DNA of 39,380 bases from Oscillospiraceae bacterium Zagget6 (GTDB lineage Bacteria; Bacillota; Clostridia; Oscillospirales; Oscillospiraceae): NCBI GenBank assembly GCA_001941075.1, contig MSHH01000075.1, positions 88,219-127,598 on the forward strand. The letters are read 5' to 3'. The notes beneath the pieces are model-generated. The model was not told the origin of the DNA. It saw only the letters and a list, made by a program, of their open reading frames with translations, and ran no database searches. A program made the translations under genes and the position numbers. This document shows positions 35,458 through 39,380 of this stretch, piece by piece (within the stretch, counting starts at the first letter, position 1; each line of letters starts with the position of its first letter).

Positions 35458-36402
35458 TTACTGCTCCCGCTGCGCAAAAAACATAAATTCTTCATTTCCC
35501 AGCGTAATCTTACAGCCGGAACGCAGCTCGACCTCGCGCCCCGAAGTCAGGAATTCACCGTCCAGCAGGGTCCCGTTCAGGGAGTTCAAATCGACGGCGT
35601 AAATTCTGCCGCCCCGACGACTTAGTTTCAGGTGCTGCTTCCCCACATAGGTGTTGTCGGCGATGGCGTAATCACACAACTCCGGGCTGCGCCCCAGGAA
35701 AAAGGGGAACTTTTTCAGCTCGATTTTCGTGTTTGTGGACAGCTGCAACAGCGTCGGCACAGACGAGAAGCCCGGCCTCGGGACAGACGATCCCTTTTTG
35801 GCCTGGCGGGATTCGGTTTCATTCCGATGGCTTTTCTGATCCTCGTCCCAGTCGTGCTGGAGGGAGCGAATGGCCCTTTCAAAGTGGAACAGGTTAAATT
35901 CCTCCCGGCGGTCAAAATACCCAAGATATTCCCCGATGAAGCTGGCCGCCTGACGGCTGCGGGAATAGGTCTCTCCCATCCATTGAAACAGCGGCTCCAC
36001 TGCGGCGTCGGTCTCCTCCACCGACAGGAGCGGCCAAAACAGGAACTGTACCGTTCGGGAAACATAGTTGTAGAAGATGTGATCCCAGTTCAAATCCAGG
36101 CTCCCCACCTGGATGCCGTGCTTCTCGCAGTCCTGAATCACGCAGATGATTTGCTGTACCAGCCGCAGAAATTCCGAAAAGGGGATGGCGCTTTGCACAT
36201 AGGAGGGAAAAGGGACTGCGTTGTTCAGGCAAAAGCGGAGCTTCGTTCCGCCAAGCCCGCGGATGATCTCGATGGGTACGAGAGAAGGGATCTCGTTGTG
36301 GTTGACCACGTCGATCTCCATGTCGTTGAGCAGCTCTTTTTTCTTTAGCGTTTGCGTTACAACAATTTGTTCCTTTTTTTTCTTGATTTTAATGCGACTC
36401 AT
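35458..36402 (-). CDS. FHA-domain protein with EssB-like/pseudokinase-type N-terminal region
   Basis: 314 residues. After a Lys-rich start (SRIKIKKKKEQ), residues ~30-170 form the region I associate with DUF6382. Its middle, VGSLDLNWDHIFYN then VQFLFWPLL, is placed like the catalytic loop and DFG strand of a kinase but lacks the catalytic residues, much as in EssB/YukC pseudokinases (inference). The C-terminal FHA domain (~225-310) has FFLGRSPELCDYAI, VGKQHLKLSR, VDLNSLNGTLLDG and KITLGNEEFMF. FHA domains bind phosphothreonine. There is no clear membrane helix. It is the first gene of the type VII operon, 34 nt ahead of essC. Confidence 0.8.
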   Translation of the reverse strand: MSRIKIKKKKEQIVVTQTLKKKELLNDMEIDVVNHNEIPSLVPIEIIRGLGGTKLRFCLNNAVPFPSYVQSAIPFSEFLRLVQQIICVIQDCEKHGIQVGSLDLNWDHIFYNYVSRTVQFLFWPLLSVEETDAAVEPLFQWMGETYSRSRQAASFIGEYLGYFDRREEFNLFHFERAIRSLQHDWDEDQKSHRNETESRQAKKGSSVPRPGFSSVPTLLQLSTNTKIELKKFPFFLGRSPELCDYAIADNTYVGKQHLKLSRRGGRIYAVDLNSLNGTLLDGEFLTSGREVELRSGCKITLGNEEFMFFAQREQ

Positions 36403-36491
36403 TTTCTCTTCCCTGCCCCCGTGTTTCCAAGCGCAGGGCGAAGGGCCGACCGGCACACGCCGCGCTTTCCAAAATACGTAACTACTTTTGT

Positions 36492-36520
36492 ATTGTACCA
36501 TGGAATAATTGGAATTTCAA
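36492..36520 (-). promoter_or_regulatory. Sigma-A promoter of the type VII operon
   Basis: On the minus strand TTGAAA (36520-36515), exact 17-nt spacer, TACAAT (36497-36492). It gives a leader of about 85 nt before the FHA gene. A 0A-box lies 3 nt upstream of the -35. Confidence 0.8.
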
Positions 36521-36523
36521 GCG

Positions 36524-36534
36524 TTTCGACAAAA
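36524..36534 (-). promoter_or_regulatory. 0A-box at the type VII operon promoter
   Basis: TTTTGTCGAAA on the minus strand contains TGTCGAA, the Spo0A-box core, immediately upstream of the -35, the usual place for Spo0A activation. The same 11-mer lies upstream of the Spo0A-C-like gene (16881-16891). Confidence 0.5.
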
Positions 36535-36649
36535 AATTTCTTTTCTCTGTAAAGTTCTTTCCAGCGAATTGACCACGGTTCCCTTTTTCTGGGCGGAGCC
36601 TCCATCGTTTTTTCGTAAAAAAATTCCGTAAAAATTTTCCGCAAACCCC

Positions 36650-36678
36650 TTGCTTTAAATTCCATCTTCTGCTATAAT
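36650..36678 (+). promoter_or_regulatory. Sigma-A promoter of the LRR surface-protein gene
   Basis: TTGCTT (36650-36655), 17-nt spacer, perfect TATAAT (36673-36678). The leader is about 66 nt. The interval 36403-36750 holds only this and the divergent type VII promoter. Confidence 0.8.
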
Positions 36679-36750
36679 TATTGTGTGTAAATATATAGTC
36701 AGCGAAAAGCTGACGCATCCGAACAATAGCGAAACGAAAGGAATGATTTT

Positions 36751-39380
36751 ATGAAGCGCAGTTTGAAACGGCTGACAGCGCTGGTTCTGGCGCTGTCTAT
36801 GACCCTGTCCTTGCTGTCTGCCACGGCATGGGCGGCGGATACGGAGACGGTGGACGAGACCACCGCCGAAATCGTGGCGGAGGACGACGAAATCGTTTTA
36901 GACGCGGCGGCGGAATCCAGCGAGGAGGAAACCCCCGCTGAGGAGACCCCCGCCGAGGAAGAAACCCCGTCTGAGGAAGCGGCGGAGGAGACCCCTGTTG
37001 AGGAAACCCCCGCCGAAGAATCGACGGAAGAAACCCCCGCCGAGGAAGCAACCACTGACGAAGCGGCGGAGGAGACCACCGAAGAAGCGGCCCCCGCTGA
37101 GGACGAAAGCACCGCCGAAAGTGACGAAACCGACGACGAGGCCAACGCCACAGTCAGCGCCCAGTCCACCACCGCCAGCGGCACCTGCGGAACCAGCCTG
37201 ACCTGGACGCTGAGCAGCGCCGGGAAGCTGACGATTAGCGGCAGCGGCTCGATGACCAGTTGGAGCAGTACCAGCTCAGTTCCCTGGTACGACTATCGGG
37301 ATTCGATTACTTCTGTTTCCATCGGCAGCAGCGTGACATCCATCGGCAAATACGCGTTTTATAACTGTTCGAGCCTGACCAGTGTGTCCATTGGCAGCAG
37401 CGTGACTTCCATCGGCGACTATGCGTTTTATGGTTGCACGAGCCTGACAAGTGTGACAATCCCCAGCAGCGTGACTTCCATCGGTAACTATGCGTTCTCT
37501 AATTGCACGAGCCTGACCAGTGTGACGATTCCCAGCAGCGTGACATCCATCGGGAAGTATGCGTTCTGCGGCTGCACCGGCCTGACCAGTGTATCCATTG
37601 GCAGCGGGGTGACCTCTATCGGCAACGATGCGTTCTGGAGCTGTCGTAACCTGACCAGTGTGACGATCCCCAGCAGCGTGACCTCAATCGGTACAGATGC
37701 GTTCTTTGGCTGTTGGAGCCTGACCGCGATTACTGTCAATTCCAGCAACACCACTTATTCTTCCTCTAGCGGTGTTCTGTTTGACAAGGCTAAGACAACT
37801 TTGATTCAGTATCCGGCAGGAAAAACATCTACTTCCTATACCATCCCATCTACGGTCACTGACATTGAGCAATATGCGTTCTATTACTGCTCAAACCTGA
37901 CCAGCGTGACGATTCCAAGCAGTGTGACTTCCATTGGCAGCTACGCATTTGCTGGTTGCAACAGTATGACTGAAGTAACAATTCCAAGTTCTGTAACCTC
38001 ACTTGGCTCACATGTGTTTTATTGCTGTACAAGCCTGACCAGTATCACGATACCCGATAACGTAACGACAATCCCTAGCTATATGTGCTTCCAATGTACC
38101 GCATTGACTGATGTGACCATTGGCAGTGGTGTGACCTCTATCGGCAGCTATGCATTCATCTATTGCTCAAATTTGTCGAGTATAAGTATCCCATATGGTG
38201 TTACGTCCATCGGTTCGCGTGCATTTGAAAAATGTACTTCTCTGGAAAGCGTAAGCATTCCCAGTAGCGTGACTTCCATCAGCAGTCAAGCGTTCTATGG
38301 CTGCACAAAATTGACCAGTGTAACGATCCCTGGTAGTGTGACTTCTATCGGTAGCTATGCGTTTGAATACTGCACGAAGCTGACCAGTGTTGTAGTCCCC
38401 AGCAGCGCGACTTCCATCGGCAGCTATGCAATCGGTTATGCCTCAACTTCCTCTCTGGTAAGCGGCTTCACCCTCTACGGCTATGCGGATTCCGCCGCCG
38501 AGACTTACGCCAGCGACAATAGCATCACCTTTGTCACATTGCCCCTGTCCGCGCCTTCCTCCATTACTGTAAGCAACACCAGCTCCGGCGTCACAGCGAC
38601 CTGTAGCTCAGTGTCTAATGCCACCGGGTATCAGGTTCAGCGTTCCACCAGCAGCAGCTTTTCCTCTTATTCTACCTCCACAAGTACCAGTACCAGCAAA
38701 TCCTTTACCGGGTTGACCTCCGGCACGACCTATTATTTCCGGGCCAGAGCCTATGTCATTGTCAACGGGACCTATTACTACGGCAGTTATTCCGCCACAG
38801 CGAGTACCTACTATCTGTCCGCGCCCTCCAGTTTCACCGCTGCCGAAGCCTCCTCTGGAGTTTCTCTCAGCTGGGGATCTGTCACAGGAGCCACCGGGTA
38901 CAAGGTCTATCGTTCGACCTCCTCTTCCGGCACTTACTCATTGAAAGCAACCACCACTTCCACCAGTTATACCGACACTTCTGCCTCCAAAGGCAACACC
39001 TATTATTACAAGGTGTACGCCTACTATGGCTCCTATACCAGCGCGGCTGCCTCCACCAGCATTTCCTATTCGCTGGCTACAATGACCGTAAGCAAATCCA
39101 ATTATAGCGGAACCTATGACGGTTCCTACCACACCTTTACCCTGTCGGTCAGCGGCCCCAGCAGCTACACGATTTATTACAGCACTTCCACCCAGCTGAC
39201 CAGCAGCAACTACAGCTCCAGCGGCAGTACCACCAAGCCCACCCGCACCAACGCAGGAGGAGTTCAGGTCTATTACTACGTGAAGGACGGCACCGGGAGC
39301 TACGACGATGCCTCCGGCTCCGCGTACATCTACATCAAGCCCAAGGTGTCCGCTACCGCCTATTCCGGCACCTATGACGG
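36751..39380 (+). CDS. Secreted BspA-type leucine-rich-repeat protein with FN3 domains, 3' end outside window
   Basis: 876 codons are in view and the frame is open to the right edge. A signal peptide (MKRSLKRLTALVLALSMTL...ATAWA, cut before ADTETV) is followed by ~100 residues of Glu/Thr/Pro/Ala-rich repeats (EETPAEE units). About 13-15 copies of a ~23-residue LRR_5/BspA repeat come next (SVTSIGxYAFxxCxSLTSVT pattern, 37310-38440), one interrupted by a spacer with FDKAKTTLIQYPAGK. Two fibronectin III-like domains follow (~38540-38820 and ~38821-39070), then modules starting YSGTYDG (39112 and 39362). Such proteins act as surface adhesins or binding proteins. AAAGGA lies 8 nt ahead of the ATG. 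It is divergent from the type VII operon; a functional link is not shown. Confidence 0.9.
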   Translation, partial: MKRSLKRLTALVLALSMTLSLLSATAWAADTETVDETTAEIVAEDDEIVLDAAAESSEEETPAEETPAEEETPSEEAAEETPVEETPAEESTEETPAEEATTDEAAEETTEEAAPAEDESTAESDETDDEANATVSAQSTTASGTCGTSLTWTLSSAGKLTISGSGSMTSWSSTSSVPWYDYRDSITSVSIGSSVTSIGKYAFYNCSSLTSVSIGSSVTSIGDYAFYGCTSLTSVTIPSSVTSIGNYAFSNCTSLTSVTIPSSVTSIGKYAFCGCTGLTSVSIGSGVTSIGNDAFWSCRNLTSVTIPSSVTSIGTDAFFGCWSLTAITVNSSNTTYSSSSGVLFDKAKTTLIQYPAGKTSTSYTIPSTVTDIEQYAFYYCSNLTSVTIPSSVTSIGSYAFAGCNSMTEVTIPSSVTSLGSHVFYCCTSLTSITIPDNVTTIPSYMCFQCTALTDVTIGSGVTSIGSYAFIYCSNLSSISIPYGVTSIGSRAFEKCTSLESVSIPSSVTSISSQAFYGCTKLTSVTIPGSVTSIGSYAFEYCTKLTSVVVPSSATSIGSYAIGYASTSSLVSGFTLYGYADSAAETYASDNSITFVTLPLSAPSSITVSNTSSGVTATCSSVSNATGYQVQRSTSSSFSSYSTSTSTSTSKSFTGLTSGTTYYFRARAYVIVNGTYYYGSYSATASTYYLSAPSSFTAAEASSGVSLSWGSVTGATGYKVYRSTSSSGTYSLKATTTSTSYTDTSASKGNTYYYKVYAYYGSYTSAAASTSISYSLATMTVSKSNYSGTYDGSYHTFTLSVSGPSSYTIYYSTSTQLTSSNYSSSGSTTKPTRTNAGGVQVYYYVKDGTGSYDDASGSAYIYIKPKVSATAYSGTYD

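Noticed and set aside
36482..36718. Minus-strand open frames in the gap before the LRR gene
   Set aside because: They span both divergent promoters, have no ribosome site and no recognisable sequence.
37310..38440. Regular DNA repeats as a CRISPR or satellite array
   Set aside because: They keep reading frame and encode LRR_5 repeats with about 69-nt periodicity and third-position variation.

Overview
The window (about 58% G+C by eye) looks like the chromosome of an anaerobic low-to-mid-GC Firmicute of class Clostridia, probably a gut Oscillospiraceae relative. The clues are a lysine riboswitch ahead of asd-dapA-dapB, a type VIIb (WXG100/EssC) locus, PASTA and non-PASTA Ser/Thr kinases, a BspA-type leucine-rich-repeat surface protein, frequent TTG/GTG starts, and a Spo0A C-terminal-domain protein. 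The taxon is an inference; no rRNA gene is present.

Layout. (1) 1-5266, minus strand: an F-type ATP synthase operon, atpB-atpE-atpF-atpA-atpG-atpD (atpD runs off the left edge). There is no separate delta gene: the delta C-terminal domain is fused to the N-terminus of alpha. atpA carries a one-base frameshift. (2) 5613-6692, minus: queA. (3) 6810-10526, plus: a promoter, lysine riboswitch and terminator controlling asd, dapA, dapB and a free-standing tandem-ACT protein. (4) 10560-16233: a probable DUF6155 protein, a family-4 uracil-DNA glycosylase, an unknown membrane protein (minus), a SpoU-type RNA methyltransferase, a YmdB-type phosphodiesterase and signal peptidase I. (5) About 16349-20200: an accessory island. 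It begins at a tRNA 3'-end remnant and holds a Spo0A-C-like small protein, gene fragments (cyclophilin-like, LysR, integrase), an SDF-family symporter and a truncated membrane protein. A 19-nt inverted repeat brackets the symporter part. (6) 20212-24419, minus: two paralogous membrane Ser/Thr kinases, one with PASTA repeats and a poly-serine tail, the other with a multi-helix membrane domain and a frameshift. (7) 24626-36402, minus: a type VII secretion operon read from one good promoter. In order it encodes an FHA protein with a possible EssB-like pseudokinase region, EssC (frameshifted before its third ATPase domain), a LytTR regulator, an acidic unknown, an EsaB/YukD ubiquitin-like protein, a proline-rich coiled-coil protein, five WXG100 proteins, a 410-residue probable substrate and a DUF4176 protein. 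(8) 36751 to the right edge, plus: a secreted LRR/FN3 surface protein read divergently from its own promoter.

How the parts may work together. The secretion locus has EssC, EsaB and many substrates but no recognisable EsaA, EssA or canonical EssB. It carries two FHA modules (phosphothreonine readers) and lies beside two Ser/Thr kinases, so phosphorylation-controlled secretion is a reasonable inference. Seven consecutive small or medium proteins share a Y-x3-E secretion-type motif. The promoter of the operon and that of the island's Spo0A-C-like gene share the 11-mer TTTTGTCGAAA, which contains a perfect 0A-box core and sits just upstream of the -35 in both. This hints that Spo0A or the small Spo0A-like protein controls both.

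Caution on sequence quality. atpA, essC and the second kinase each lose frame through one missing base in a short homopolymer. Three such events in otherwise intact genes suggest sequencing or assembly indels rather than three true pseudogenes. Two copies of an unusual repeat with inverted 7-nt-periodic arms lie inside the atp operon and upstream of the unknown membrane-protein gene.
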